NCBI RefSeq assembly: GCF_010586825.1
Contig: NZ_JAAAGB010000001.1
Coordinates: forward strand, 1,364,001 to 1,428,000
DNA from: Draconibacterium mangrovi
Lineage (GTDB): Bacteria; Bacteroidota; Bacteroidia; Bacteroidales; Prolixibacteraceae
Direction of reading: 5' to 3'
DNA: 64,000 nucleotides
Both the position numbers and the translations under genes were made by a program. The notes under the pieces are model-generated. The model was not told the DNA's origin, searched no databases, and saw nothing but the letters and a program-made list of their open reading frames with translations. Below are positions 9,659 through 18,910 of this stretch, piece by piece (within the stretch, counting starts at the first letter, position 1; each line of letters opens with the position of its first letter).

Positions 9659-12409
9659 ATGGCACATTTTCGTTTCCTTTTCGGCATTTATCTTTCGTTG
9701 CTGTTAAGTCCGGTTTTTGGGCAAATAACTACAACGCCAACACAACCGGTGGCCTCTCAAAATGTTATCGTAACTTTTGATTCCTCGCAGGATAGCCGCC
9801 TCGGAAGCTTTACCGGCGATCTTTACGCTCATGCGGGTGTAATTGTTGAAGGTAAAACCGACTGGCAACATATAATTGGCTCATGGGGCGACAACAGCAC
9901 TCAGCCTAAGCTTACCAACAAAGGAAATGGAATTTATGAGTTCGAAATTACCCCCGATATTAATACTTACTATTCAGTTCCCTCAAACGAGAAAGTAGTT
10001 AAACTGGCCTTTGTATTCCGCTCTGCTGACGGATCGAAACAAACCAACGACCTCTTCGTCGACATTTACCCGGAAGGGCTTTGGGTTAGTGTTTCAACTC
10101 CTTCAGATCATTCAATACTGAAACAAAACGTGGAGACCACCATTTCGGCCAGTGCTTCTGTTGATGGCGAGCTTTCTTTGTGGCTTAACGATACTCAACT
10201 TTCGCAAACCACCGGAAAAGAAATTTCCACAAACACAACTTTCACATCAGGAGGTAACCATTGGATTATAGCCAAAATTATTACCGCTACCGAAACAGAA
10301 TATGACTCGGTTCCGGTTTATATTAAAGATGATGTAAGCACACAGACCAAACCAACTGAGTACAAAAAAGGAATTAACTATACATCCGGCCAATCAGCAG
10401 CCTTGGTTCTCTGGGCACCTGAGAAAGAATTTGTATATGTAACCGGCGATTTCAACAACTGGCAACTTTCTGAAGATTACCAGATGAAAAAAGACGGCGA
10501 CTATTTCTGGCTTGATATTCCAAATCTTGAAACTGGTAAAGAATACGCTTTTCAGTATTTAATTGATGGCAACCTGAGAATAGCCGATCCTTATACTGAA
10601 AAAGTGCTCGACCCGTGGAACGATCAATACATTGACAATGCAACATATCCGAACTTAAAAACTTATCCCACAGGTAAAACCGAAGGAATTAGTTCAGTGC
10701 TTCAACCCGGACAAGCAGAATACCAGTGGACCGTAAACGATTTTACTACCCCGGAAAAAGAAAAATTAGTCATCTACGAAATGCTTATCCGCGATTTTAC
10801 CGAACAACACACTTATGCAGCAGTTATTGAAAAGCTCGATTACCTGGAAGACTTACGTGTAAATGTATTAGAACTAATGCCTGTAAACGAGTTTGAAGGC
10901 AACAGCAGCTGGGGGTATAATCCTTCGTTTTACTTTGCTCCGGATAAATATTACGGCCCCAAAAACGAACTGAAAAAACTAATTGATGAATGCCACAAAC
11001 GAGGAATAGCAGTGGTTATTGACATGGTACTGAATCATAGTTACGGGCATAGTCCGTTGGTGCAAATGTACTGGGATGCAAGCAATAACCGCCCCGCAGC
11101 CAACAACCCCTGGTATAACCAGCAAAGCAATTTTCAAAACCCCGATGCACAATGGGGCTACGACTTTAATCACGAAAGTATTTATACCCGCGAACTGGTT
11201 GACAGTGTTAACAGTTTTTGGATGAACGAGTACAAAGTTGACGGTTTCCGTTTCGACTTTACCAAAGGTTTTTCAAACACTGTTTACGGCCCAACCGACT
11301 GGGGAAGTGCATACGATGCTGCGCGTATAGCTAACCTGAAACGCATGGCCGACGAAATATGGAAACGTAAACCGGATGCATTCGTTATTTTCGAACACCT
11401 GGCTGATAATTATGAAGAAAAAGAACTTGCCGCATACGATATCCTGTTGTGGGGCAATATGAATTACAATTACAACGAAGCATCAATGGGATTCAACCAG
11501 AATGGACAATCGGATCTGAGAGGAGCAATTTATTCTGAGCGCGATTGGTCGAAACCCAACCTAATTGCATATATGGAAAGCCACGACGAAGAAAGGCTGA
11601 TGTATAAAAACCTCCAATATGGTAACAGCGAGGGAACTTATTCAACAAAAGAATTGGGCACAGCCCTTGACCGAATGGAACTAAACTCGGTATTTTTTAT
11701 TCCGCTTCCAGGCCCTAAAATGATTTGGCAATTTGTCGAACTTGGCTACGATTACTCTATTGACTCGAACGGCGGACGGCTGAGCGAAAAACCGGTTCGC
11801 TGGGACTATTTAGATGAGAAAGACCGAACAGACTTGTTCCAGGTAATGGCCGGGTTAAATGAGCTGAAGCAACAATACGATGTGTTTTTGCCAGATAATA
11901 CAAGTTACAGCCTGGCTGAAGCAACCAAATGGTATATACTAAGTAAGGGAAATAATCATGTTGTTGGCCTCGGAAATTTCGATGTTAGCGAAAATAATAT
12001 TGCCGTTACTTTCCCTTCTGCCGGAAAATACTACGAATTCTTCAGCGGCGACTCGATTGAAATAGCAACAACAAATCAAACCTTTACGTTTGCTCCGGGC
12101 GAATACCGCCTGTATTCAACACAACAGTTTGAAGAGCCGAGTATCGTTACTGATATCGATGAACCGAAAATGATGAGTAGCGATTTGCAGGTTTATCCTA
12201 ATCCTGCATCAAGTAAACTGACCATAGCTTCGGATCAAACCATTTCTACAGTTCAGCTGTATTCAATAGCCGGAACTTTACAATATCAGGCAAACGACTT
12301 ACGCAAAAACAAGGTTGAAATTGATGTGCAGAATTTTACACCGGGTGTTTATTTAATCCGCGTTGTACAAAACGGAAACAGCATCACACAAAAGGTTTTG
12401 GTAAAATAG
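9659..12409 (+). CDS. Secreted GH13 alpha-amylase with T9SS type A sorting domain
   Basis: A 916-residue exported alpha-glucan hydrolase. A signal peptide ends near SPVFGQ (residue 21). N-terminal beta domains (about 22-230) are followed by a CBM48-like module (about 245-330, VYVTGDFNNWQLS). The GH13 barrel starts near 370 (LVIYEMLIRDFTEQ). Catalytic residues are visible: nucleophile Asp533 in VDGFRFDF, acid/base Glu579 in FVIFEHL, and Asp643 in YMESHDEER; VVIDMVLNHSYGH is conserved region I. The C-terminus (about 840-916) begins LQVYPNPASSKL and ends TQKVLVK, a type A T9SS sorting domain, so it is surface-attached or released. It probably supplies maltodextrins to SusCD. Exact specificity is uncertain. 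Confidence 0.93.
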   Translation: MAHFRFLFGIYLSLLLSPVFGQITTTPTQPVASQNVIVTFDSSQDSRLGSFTGDLYAHAGVIVEGKTDWQHIIGSWGDNSTQPKLTNKGNGIYEFEITPDINTYYSVPSNEKVVKLAFVFRSADGSKQTNDLFVDIYPEGLWVSVSTPSDHSILKQNVETTISASASVDGELSLWLNDTQLSQTTGKEISTNTTFTSGGNHWIIAKIITATETEYDSVPVYIKDDVSTQTKPTEYKKGINYTSGQSAALVLWAPEKEFVYVTGDFNNWQLSEDYQMKKDGDYFWLDIPNLETGKEYAFQYLIDGNLRIADPYTEKVLDPWNDQYIDNATYPNLKTYPTGKTEGISSVLQPGQAEYQWTVNDFTTPEKEKLVIYEMLIRDFTEQHTYAAVIEKLDYLEDLRVNVLELMPVNEFEGNSSWGYNPSFYFAPDKYYGPKNELKKLIDECHKRGIAVVIDMVLNHSYGHSPLVQMYWDASNNRPAANNPWYNQQSNFQNPDAQWGYDFNHESIYTRELVDSVNSFWMNEYKVDGFRFDFTKGFSNTVYGPTDWGSAYDAARIANLKRMADEIWKRKPDAFVIFEHLADNYEEKELAAYDILLWGNMNYNYNEASMGFNQNGQSDLRGAIYSERDWSKPNLIAYMESHDEERLMYKNLQYGNSEGTYSTKELGTALDRMELNSVFFIPLPGPKMIWQFVELGYDYSIDSNGGRLSEKPVRWDYLDEKDRTDLFQVMAGLNELKQQYDVFLPDNTSYSLAEATKWYILSKGNNHVVGLGNFDVSENNIAVTFPSAGKYYEFFSGDSIEIATTNQTFTFAPGEYRLYSTQQFEEPSIVTDIDEPKMMSSDLQVYPNPASSKLTIASDQTISTVQLYSIAGTLQYQANDLRKNKVEIDVQNFTPGVYLIRVVQNGNSITQKVLVK

Positions 12410-12434
12410 TTTTTAGTTAAAATACTGTTCAGAG

Positions 12435-12459
12435 GCCGGGGTAACTCCCGGCTTTTTTT
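12435..12459 (+). terminator. Terminator after the amylase gene
   Basis: Perfect six-base arms GCCGGG and CCCGGC around a six-base loop are followed by seven T residues, 26 bases after the amylase stop. Confidence 0.85.
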
Positions 12460-12495
12460 ATTCCCACTACAGCTGCAGTCCCGGTAACACCAAGT

Positions 12496-12759
12496 GCGAT
12501 AGAGGGCATTTTTTTGTAAAAACACTGCCTTTCGCAGTTATCGGAGGCCATTTTCTTCAAGAAACATTGCCTTTCGCATGCGATAGAGGGCATTCGGGCG
12601 CAAAAACACTATCTGTAGCATGCGATAGGGGCCACTTTTTCGTAAAAACACTGCCTTTCGCATGCGATAGGGGCTACTTTTTTGAAAAAACACTATCCGT
12701 AGCATGCGATAGGATACACTTTTTTGCAAAAATGCCCGCTTTCAACTGCGAAAACATAG
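12496..12759. repeat. 42-bp tandem array no. 1 (six units plus a partial)
   Basis: Units start at 12496, 12538, 12580, 12622, 12664, 12706 and (partial) 12748, exactly 42 bp apart. A unit begins GCGATAGGGG, contains a T run and an A run, and ends CCTTTCGCAT or CCGTAGCAT. Junctions form near-palindromes centred on GCATGC (TTTCGCATGCGATAGG). Units alternate between the two end types. Both strands are open as 14-residue peptide repeats because 42 is a multiple of three; I do not regard these as genes. It lies between two convergent genes. Confidence 0.9.
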
Positions 12760-12800
12760 ATTTGTGAAACATTTTTATGGCTGCGGTGAGCCATCAGGGA

Positions 12801-13739
12801 TTACTTTTCAGCGGTTGCCTGGCCGCCACGGCCAAAGAGGTCGAGATTATAGCTAAACATGATTTCGTGCGTACCGCTGCTAAAGGCGCTTAACTCAGAA
12901 ACGGTAATATCGTAGGCATAACCGATCGACATTTTGGGCGAGGGATTAAACTTAACCAGCATACCATACGCATCACCAAAACGATACATGGCTCCCACCC
13001 AGAATTTATCGCGGAAACCGCCCATCACAGTCAGATCAACCGAAAGAGGAGCACTTTTAACCCATCGCATCATTCCGTTTGTTTTTAGCTGAAAATCTTC
13101 GCTAAAATCAATTCGGTGTCCGGCCACAAAATACATGTGCCGCTGCTGTTTATTAATGTAATCGGTTTTTACGTCTTCGTTAATAATTATATTATCAATT
13201 AGCTTCGGAACCGATAAGCCGAAATAGGTATTTTCCGAATACAAAAACAAACCCACACCAACATTGGGCAGAAAGTTCTCGTAAATATCGTGGTTAAATA
13301 CCGGGTCGGAATCAACTGTTTTAAGCGCAACAAGGCTGGCACGATAAAAACTCACCCCCCCTTTAAGTCCTAAACCCAACTTAAATTTTTCCGAAACCGG
13401 AAGAAAATAAGAGTAATCGGCATAAAATCCGGTTTGTTTCAGTGGCCCGATCTGGTCGGACATCAGCGAGAAACCTACACCAATATTCTGCTCTTCATAC
13501 GAAGTATTGTAGGTAAACGAACGTGTTGCCGGAGCGCCATCGAACTCCACCCACTGGCTTCGTGCTACCATTAAAATATTTCCAATTCCCTGCGAACCGG
13601 CATATCCCGGATTTAGCACCTGCAAATTGTCCATATACTGCGTGTACATGGGATCTTGCTGAGCACTGGCCTCTTTTCCTTGTAGTAAAACCACAAGGGT
13701 AAGAATTAAAAATGCTGCTATTTTTGTTCGTCTTCCCAT
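12801..13739 (-). CDS. PorP/SprF-family T9SS outer-membrane protein
   Basis: A 312-residue PorP/SprF protein. A signal peptide (ending near ASAQ) is followed by the family signature QDPMYTQYMDNLQVLNPGYAGS and a beta-barrel with alternating strands ending FSYNLDLFG. Family members help secrete and anchor T9SS cargo with type B sorting domains (established for SprF/SprB in gliding bacteria). Its ATG overlaps the stop codon of the upstream CHU_C gene by one base (TAATG), so the two are probably translationally coupled. It is the last gene of a five-gene operon. Confidence 0.93.
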   Translation of the reverse strand: MGRRTKIAAFLILTLVVLLQGKEASAQQDPMYTQYMDNLQVLNPGYAGSQGIGNILMVARSQWVEFDGAPATRSFTYNTSYEEQNIGVGFSLMSDQIGPLKQTGFYADYSYFLPVSEKFKLGLGLKGGVSFYRASLVALKTVDSDPVFNHDIYENFLPNVGVGLFLYSENTYFGLSVPKLIDNIIINEDVKTDYINKQQRHMYFVAGHRIDFSEDFQLKTNGMMRWVKSAPLSVDLTVMGGFRDKFWVGAMYRFGDAYGMLVKFNPSPKMSIGYAYDITVSELSAFSSGTHEIMFSYNLDLFGRGGQATAEK

Positions 13740-15742
13740 TATCTGTCAATATATACCGAGCCGGCAATTGGTTGTTCTCCGTTTCCTAAATCAAGTACAT
13801 AAAAGTAGGTTCCGCTTGGCAGGTCGCTGTCGTCGCCACCCTGGTTCGATTTACCATTCCAAAATTGTGGCGATGTAGAAATGCCGTAACCACGAGCTTT
13901 GTAAACTGTTTTTCCCCAGCGGTTTATTATCGTAATCGAGTTCTGCTCAAACAACTCAATTCCTATAATTTCAAAATAGTCGTTTACGTTATCGGCGTTT
14001 GGAGTAAATGCTTCGGGAATAAAGAAATCGGCCGCCGTTACATACACAAAAACATTGGCATTATTGCATTTTTCGTAGGTGTTACAAATGCGGTACTGAA
14101 ATACATCGCCACCCAAAAATCCATCATTTGGCGTGTAAGTTACCGTACCATCGCCGTTGATATCGACAAAACCATTAGCGGGATCCTGTAAAATTTGTAA
14201 CGATAAAGGATCAAGCTCCTGCTGCGGATCTTCATCGTTCACTAGCAGATCGATCGTTACCGCCGTTCGATATTCGGTGGTATCGTAATCATCGCGGGCA
14301 ATTGGCGCCGAAATAAAGCGGCTAACCACCACCGTGTCCATAGCAGTACAGCCAAAAATATCGGTAACCTGCAAATAATACGTTCCTGCAGAACCAATTT
14401 CAGGAGTTGCGGTGTTTTGTCCACTAACAAAGGTTCCGTTCGAAGTTGTCCATGCAAATTGTATTTGCTCGCCAACACTTCCCGTTCCGTTTAAAACTGC
14501 CGTTGATTCGTATTCGATCATAAAATCGTCGCCTGCTTCAGCTACTAAATCCGAAACGTTGATGGTAACCGTATCGGAATAAGTAGAATCAGGCGAAGTT
14601 GTAACCGTTAAAATGTAGGTTGTTGTTTCTCCCGGTGTAAACACTGGATTTGGAATTGACGGATCGCTCAATCCTGCACTTGGCTCCCACTGGTATGTAT
14701 AGCTGTTTTCGGTAGGATAAACCGCGTTAAATAAGTAGGGCTGGCAGTTTCCGATCAAAGTATCGGGGCCGGCATAAACGGCTAGAGGTTGCCCACGTGT
14801 TTTTTCAATTTCAACTACCTGGCTGATGGTATCGGCCACACATCCGTTTCCGTCGGTAACCGTGGTGTAAAGCGTATACATTCCTTCCGGTCCGTCCCAC
14901 AGAATAGTGGCTGTTGGTCCGGTTAAAGCCTGCAAATTGGTACTCGTACCAACCGATGGCTCCAATTTCCAGCTGTAAACAGCACCATCGGGATTTCCTC
15001 GTGTTAGTGCAGTTTCGTATATGCCTTCACCGCCGACTTTAATCATAGCATCGGCACTGGTGTATTCCATTTCAGGCTGCGCATAAACAGTTATCCGATG
15101 CACATCGTTTCCGCCAAGTGGTTTAATTTTCTGCCCGTTTGCATCAGTAGCTTCAAGTAATGTTATTTCAATCTGCACATCGTGCTCGGGCGCTTTCAGC
15201 ATAAAACTATCGGGAACTGTAATTCCCCTGTTATCGTTATTTATCTGAAAATTAAATTCCGATCCGTTAATATCCACTTTTACCTCTACCGGGAATTTTG
15301 ATGGATCGAGCTCTGCACCTTCATTATCGAGCAGTTGTAATAGCCTCGACTCATCAGGATCGGGAGTGAAACAAATTGCACTAAAACGGTTGGCAAAAGC
15401 CACGCTCCGCGCTGCCGGCAAAACAGTTACCATTACAACTTTGCGGTTGGTACAACCTGTTATATCGGTTTCAATAACATCAAGATAGTAGAGCCCGGCG
15501 CTTTTCCAACGCACACGAATTTCATTTTTATTGGCTGAAGAAGTTAGAGCGTAGTCGCTTGATTCTGCTTCGGTGTCTGGGTTAAAATTTGTCAAAACTC
15601 TCCAGGAATAGTCGCTTCCCGAATGATTTTCGACAAAATAATTTTGTTCGGCACCTTCAAAAACAACATAATCCTCCTGTGCTGCCCCGCACAGGGCAGC
15701 CAGAAAGATTATTATCAGTATGAAAAATGCCTTTGTTCTCAA
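13739..15742 (-). CDS. Surface protein with T9SS type B (gliding-motility/CHU_C) sorting domain
   Basis: 667 residues. After a signal peptide (ending LCGAAQ) comes a module (about 25-125) shared with the two smaller upstream proteins: YSWRV, IRVRWKSAGLYYLDVIETD, then GC. PKD/Ig-like domains follow (VYSWKLEPSVG, YTYQWEPSAGLSDPSIPNP, IQFAWTTSNG), then a cadherin-like segment (DDYDTTEYRTAVTIDLLVN). The C-terminal 90 residues, starting FFIPEAFTPNADNVNDYFEI and ending SGTYFYVLDLGNG...SVYIDR, form the type B T9SS sorting domain. It is probably exported and held at the surface with the downstream PorP/SprF protein. Ligand or function is unknown. Confidence 0.9.
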   Translation of the reverse strand: MRTKAFFILIIIFLAALCGAAQEDYVVFEGAEQNYFVENHSGSDYSWRVLTNFNPDTEAESSDYALTSSANKNEIRVRWKSAGLYYLDVIETDITGCTNRKVVMVTVLPAARSVAFANRFSAICFTPDPDESRLLQLLDNEGAELDPSKFPVEVKVDINGSEFNFQINNDNRGITVPDSFMLKAPEHDVQIEITLLEATDANGQKIKPLGGNDVHRITVYAQPEMEYTSADAMIKVGGEGIYETALTRGNPDGAVYSWKLEPSVGTSTNLQALTGPTATILWDGPEGMYTLYTTVTDGNGCVADTISQVVEIEKTRGQPLAVYAGPDTLIGNCQPYLFNAVYPTENSYTYQWEPSAGLSDPSIPNPVFTPGETTTYILTVTTSPDSTYSDTVTINVSDLVAEAGDDFMIEYESTAVLNGTGSVGEQIQFAWTTSNGTFVSGQNTATPEIGSAGTYYLQVTDIFGCTAMDTVVVSRFISAPIARDDYDTTEYRTAVTIDLLVNDEDPQQELDPLSLQILQDPANGFVDINGDGTVTYTPNDGFLGGDVFQYRICNTYEKCNNANVFVYVTAADFFIPEAFTPNADNVNDYFEIIGIELFEQNSITIINRWGKTVYKARGYGISTSPQFWNGKSNQGGDDSDLPSGTYFYVLDLGNGEQPIAGSVYIDR

Positions 15743-15775
15743 CTATTCAATCTGAAGTGAATGTTCGGTCTATTT

Positions 15776-16591
15776 CTAATTGTAGCCGATGCCACTGGTA
15801 TTTGGTCGGGCAACATTGGTAGCATCACTATATGTTCCGTCTCCGTTATCGGAAACTCCGTTAATAGCTTTACCACCTGAAACACTTGCCGTTGCAGTAA
15901 AATCTTGAGCATCAGCTGCAGAGCTATTATCGTAAGTGTTTGTATTGTCAACTGCAAAGCTTACAGTAACCAGACTGTTATCTGTTACCGTTACAGTGGT
16001 ACCATCCCATGATGCATTTGCAGAGAATGTTGGTGGAGTTGTTGTATAATCAAATCCTGTCGGAACTGCAAGTGCCAAATCAAATGTATAACCGGTGTAA
16101 GACGCCGATAGGTTGTTCGGCGTTATTGTAAAGTTTATTGTTGCAGTACCATGATCGTAATTAATCGTTGTTGGATCAGCAAGACTTACAACTACTGCAC
16201 CATCGTAGCATTGAGTGGCATTTGCAGCAGCAATCTCAAGATAGAAATCGCTTGGCTCAGGATTAACAGGTAATACCTTTTCGTTCGAACATCCTGCTCC
16301 ATCGGTTTCCAGCACATGCACATAATACATTACTGTGGTGTCAATACTTGTTGTCCAGGTAATGTTGGTGGAGGCTGCAGAAGGAGTTGCAATAACAACT
16401 TCTGTACCTGCAGAGGTTGTTAAATTTCCTTTTGTCACTGTCCACAAAATTGTGTTCCCGCCATCTCCGGGGGCAATGTTATAATTGTGAGTTGCCCCGG
16501 GAGCCGGCTCAACACCGGTACTTTGTGCGAAAACCCCCGAACTAAAAGCGGTCATAACCACCGCCGTTAAAAGAAAAATTAATTTTTTCAT
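15776..16591 (-). CDS. Small secreted protein, paralogue of the next upstream gene, PNT tail
   Basis: 271 residues with a clear signal peptide ending GVFAQ. The N-terminal module (residues 30-120: HNYNIAPGDGGNTILWTVT, NITW, YYVHVLETDGAGCSNEK) matches the protein encoded at 16624-17406 and the start of the CHU_C protein. The rest is Ser/Thr/Asn-rich beta-type sequence with DNGDGTYS. It ends ARPNTSGIGYN, aligning with the ends of the two proteins upstream. No canonical T9SS sorting domain is seen. The gap to the CHU_C gene is 33 bases. It may be a surface fibre or adhesin subunit; function unknown. Confidence 0.85.
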   Translation of the reverse strand: MKKLIFLLTAVVMTAFSSGVFAQSTGVEPAPGATHNYNIAPGDGGNTILWTVTKGNLTTSAGTEVVIATPSAASTNITWTTSIDTTVMYYVHVLETDGAGCSNEKVLPVNPEPSDFYLEIAAANATQCYDGAVVVSLADPTTINYDHGTATINFTITPNNLSASYTGYTFDLALAVPTGFDYTTTPPTFSANASWDGTTVTVTDNSLVTVSFAVDNTNTYDNSSAADAQDFTATASVSGGKAINGVSDNGDGTYSDATNVARPNTSGIGYN

Positions 16592-16623
16592 ACTAATAAA
16601 CTTTATTGTGTAATGTGTAATTT

Positions 16624-17406
16624 CTAATCGGTTATAATTGCTGATGTATTTGGTATGGGATTAATGATTCCGGTAGCAGTCCAATCGTCGTTATCTTTAT
16701 CCGGAGTATTATATTCAAGTTCTTTTGCTTCAGTAATATTCACATCGGCACTTAATTCAGTAAATGCAGCACCTGCAAGCCTTACTGATATGGTGATTTC
16801 GTTATTTAATGATGAGGAAGGAATATCAGTTAAGGTATAAGACCCTCCACCATTATCATTTAATGTTCCTGTAGCAGACGATACATTATCAACCGTTGAA
16901 GAAACATTTCCTGAAGCTACGTTGAAAGTAATTTCCCAATTTGGATTCCATGAACTACTGCCAGTGGTCATATTCACTTTAAAATCGATTATAGAGAAAT
17001 TATTACTTGCATCCGTTGTATCGTTTGCACTGTTGCAGGTTGCAACAGGATTGGAAATGCTAACATCAAATGTATTTGCCACAACATTCAGCGTAAGCTC
17101 TTTAGATGTTTCACAACCTGTTGAAATATCAGTCTCTTTAAAAGTTAACTTATACGGATTCCCGGTGGTGCTCAACCATGTAATGTTTAATGAATCACCT
17201 GTTAAATTCGCTGAGTTTACAACATAATCCACGTCCTCGGTACCTCCAGTTATTTCCCACAAAAAATCGTTTCCGGAATCCCCCGGAATTACTTTGTATC
17301 CATGTGTTGAATTGACCAATGGATTTCCTCCTCCTTGCGCCATAACCATTCCGCTTATAGCTATAAACGCTATGGTTGCAATTAAATAAGCTAATGTCTT
17401 TTTCAT
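16624..17406 (-). CDS. Small secreted protein, paralogue of the downstream gene, PNT tail
   Basis: 260 residues with a signal peptide ending GMVMAQ. It shares the module HGYKVIPGDSGNDFLWEITGG, then NITW, KLTFKETDISTGCETSKEL, and a single cysteine before the second domain (VATCNSA). The second half is Asn/Thr/Ser-rich beta sequence with DNGGGSYTLTDIP. It ends NPIPNTSAIITD. It is 32 bases from the next gene and probably cotranscribed. The pair looks like an old duplication that diverged. The family is not recognised by name. Confidence 0.85.
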   Translation of the reverse strand: MKKTLAYLIATIAFIAISGMVMAQGGGNPLVNSTHGYKVIPGDSGNDFLWEITGGTEDVDYVVNSANLTGDSLNITWLSTTGNPYKLTFKETDISTGCETSKELTLNVVANTFDVSISNPVATCNSANDTTDASNNFSIIDFKVNMTTGSSSWNPNWEITFNVASGNVSSTVDNVSSATGTLNDNGGGSYTLTDIPSSSLNNEITISVRLAGAAFTELSADVNITEAKELEYNTPDKDNDDWTATGIINPIPNTSAIITD

Positions 17407-17432
17407 CTTTTTGTTTTTATCTTTTTGTTGTT

Positions 17433-18515
17433 TTAATCAGGTATTATTTGACCGGTATTCGGCGAAGGATTTACAGTTACTGTTGAAGAAAGATTGATAT
17501 CGCAACTCACCGAGCCACTCTGAACCGAAATGACGTTTACTATTTGATCTGTCTGTGCATTTAATACGGAAACTATCACTGCTCCATCTTGAAGAACTAC
17601 TGATTGATTGCTGCCCCCGTTAATCGTATAAATTACTGTTGCCCCCTCAGTACCCGCCAGGATAAACTCTGCAGTTGACCCGGAACAAACAGGGCTATTA
17701 TTTGCCACGATATCAACAGCTAAAGAAGTACTAACAACCTTCGCTCTGTACGAAATGGTTGGATTTTGATCGAATGAAGAATCATAAATTTTTACGAAAT
17801 ACTCGCCAGGTTCAGCTACTTCAAAATCGACACCTGTTTCTCCACTAATTGCAACGCCGCTTGAATCGCACCACTGATAAGAATCTGCAGTAGTATAAAT
17901 AGCAGAAAGAACAACCGAACTTTCGGCGCACAACTCTGAATGCACCGGCGTTACTCCCTTTTCAGCGTCGCCCGATACAAACAAATCGTAAATACCTGTA
18001 CTATCGTTTTCATTGTCTTCCAACGAAATTATATCGCCATAATTACAAGTATTGTCGCCAGGTGGATCATAATTAGAAGTGTTGTCGCAACTAAAATCGC
18101 CACTATTATCTGAAACGGTCCCTAATATATAAAATGCAGCTTCCGGGTCAACATCCAAGACTACTTTATCACTACCGGAGGGCGCTTCGAGATTACCACC
18201 CACGATAAGCTGAGCCCCAACACTTAAATTCACTGAATTCTTAACAATTAAGTCTCCATAGATAATACAAACGGCATTCGCTTCAATAGTAAGTATTGCT
18301 CCCTGTTTCAACTCCAGGGTTCCTTTAATTATCAGGGTATCATTTTCTGCAATTACTCTTGTCTGGTTAGTTCCAACTATAACATCTCCATCAATCACAG
18401 TTTTTGTTTGCGCGGATGCTGCCAAACTTTGAAGAAGAAAAAACAAAATAATAAGGAAAAATATCAGGACAGACCGATTCCCAGTACCCGAAAGGCCTGG
18501 ATCCATCATCCGCAT
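17433..18515 (-). CDS. Secreted beta-helix/Ig-like protein, first gene of the T9SS type B operon, PNT tail
   Basis: The start is uncertain. The ATG at 18515 (360 residues) gives MRMMDPGLSG and a hydrophobic signal ending AASAQ; a GTG at 18566 is less likely, and ATGs at 18509 and 18506 are possible. Residues about 40-150 form hydrophobic repeats of G.L/I...VVIGNL type (TLIIKGTLELKQGAILTIE, VGAQLIVGGNLEAPSG), resembling a short beta-helix. Two Ig/PKD-like domains follow (SYQWCDSSG; AEFILAGTEGATVIYTING). It ends NPSPNTGQIIPD. Cysteines occur in pairs (SCDNTSNYD, TCNYGD). Predicted promoters lie about 200 bases upstream. Function unknown. Confidence 0.8.
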   Translation of the reverse strand: MRMMDPGLSGTGNRSVLIFFLIILFFLLQSLAASAQTKTVIDGDVIVGTNQTRVIAENDTLIIKGTLELKQGAILTIEANAVCIIYGDLIVKNSVNLSVGAQLIVGGNLEAPSGSDKVVLDVDPEAAFYILGTVSDNSGDFSCDNTSNYDPPGDNTCNYGDIISLEDNENDSTGIYDLFVSGDAEKGVTPVHSELCAESSVVLSAIYTTADSYQWCDSSGVAISGETGVDFEVAEPGEYFVKIYDSSFDQNPTISYRAKVVSTSLAVDIVANNSPVCSGSTAEFILAGTEGATVIYTINGGSNQSVVLQDGAVIVSVLNAQTDQIVNVISVQSGSVSCDINLSSTVTVNPSPNTGQIIPD

Positions 18516-18709
18516 ATTGATAGCATGGGGAATAGTCAATATGTCCCTACAGCATACTGTTCGCACAATTCTTTTACTCTTACTTTTCTATCTTTTGTTC
18601 TTTCTGTTACTGCCTGCACATGACAATAACAGTTTTGCTGGCTCTCCGGGGAAGATGCAACAGTACCATTTTGGGCCTTTTTGCATAAAACCTCTTGCTT
18701 GTATTTTTA

Positions 18710-18741
18710 CAAATCTAAAAACAACAATTACCAACATGCAA
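18710..18741 (-). promoter_or_regulatory. Candidate promoter of the T9SS type B operon
   Basis: On the minus strand TTG (18741-18739), a 21-base spacer and TAGATTTG (18717-18710) match the Bacteroidetes consensus. A second exact -7 box, TATATTTG (18759-18752), lies just upstream with a weaker -33. The predicted leader is about 190 bases long. Confidence 0.5.
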
Positions 18742-18910
18742 TCACTCGTTTCAAATATAACAATTACAACTTGTTACACTTAAGCCGCCAAAGGTAAAGA
18801 ATTAACAAAAACATGTGAATCCAGAACCCGTGACTGATGGGGTTTGTTTCATTTTGGGACAAAACTTAACATTGAGCCATGATTAATTAACACAGTTTAC
18901 CACAAAATAA

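Noticed and set aside
12538-12767. Open reading frames of 63-66 codons on both strands within the first 42-bp array
   Set aside because: They exist because 42 is a multiple of three and the units lack stops. Codons repeat with the DNA unit on both strands, with no start signal or family.
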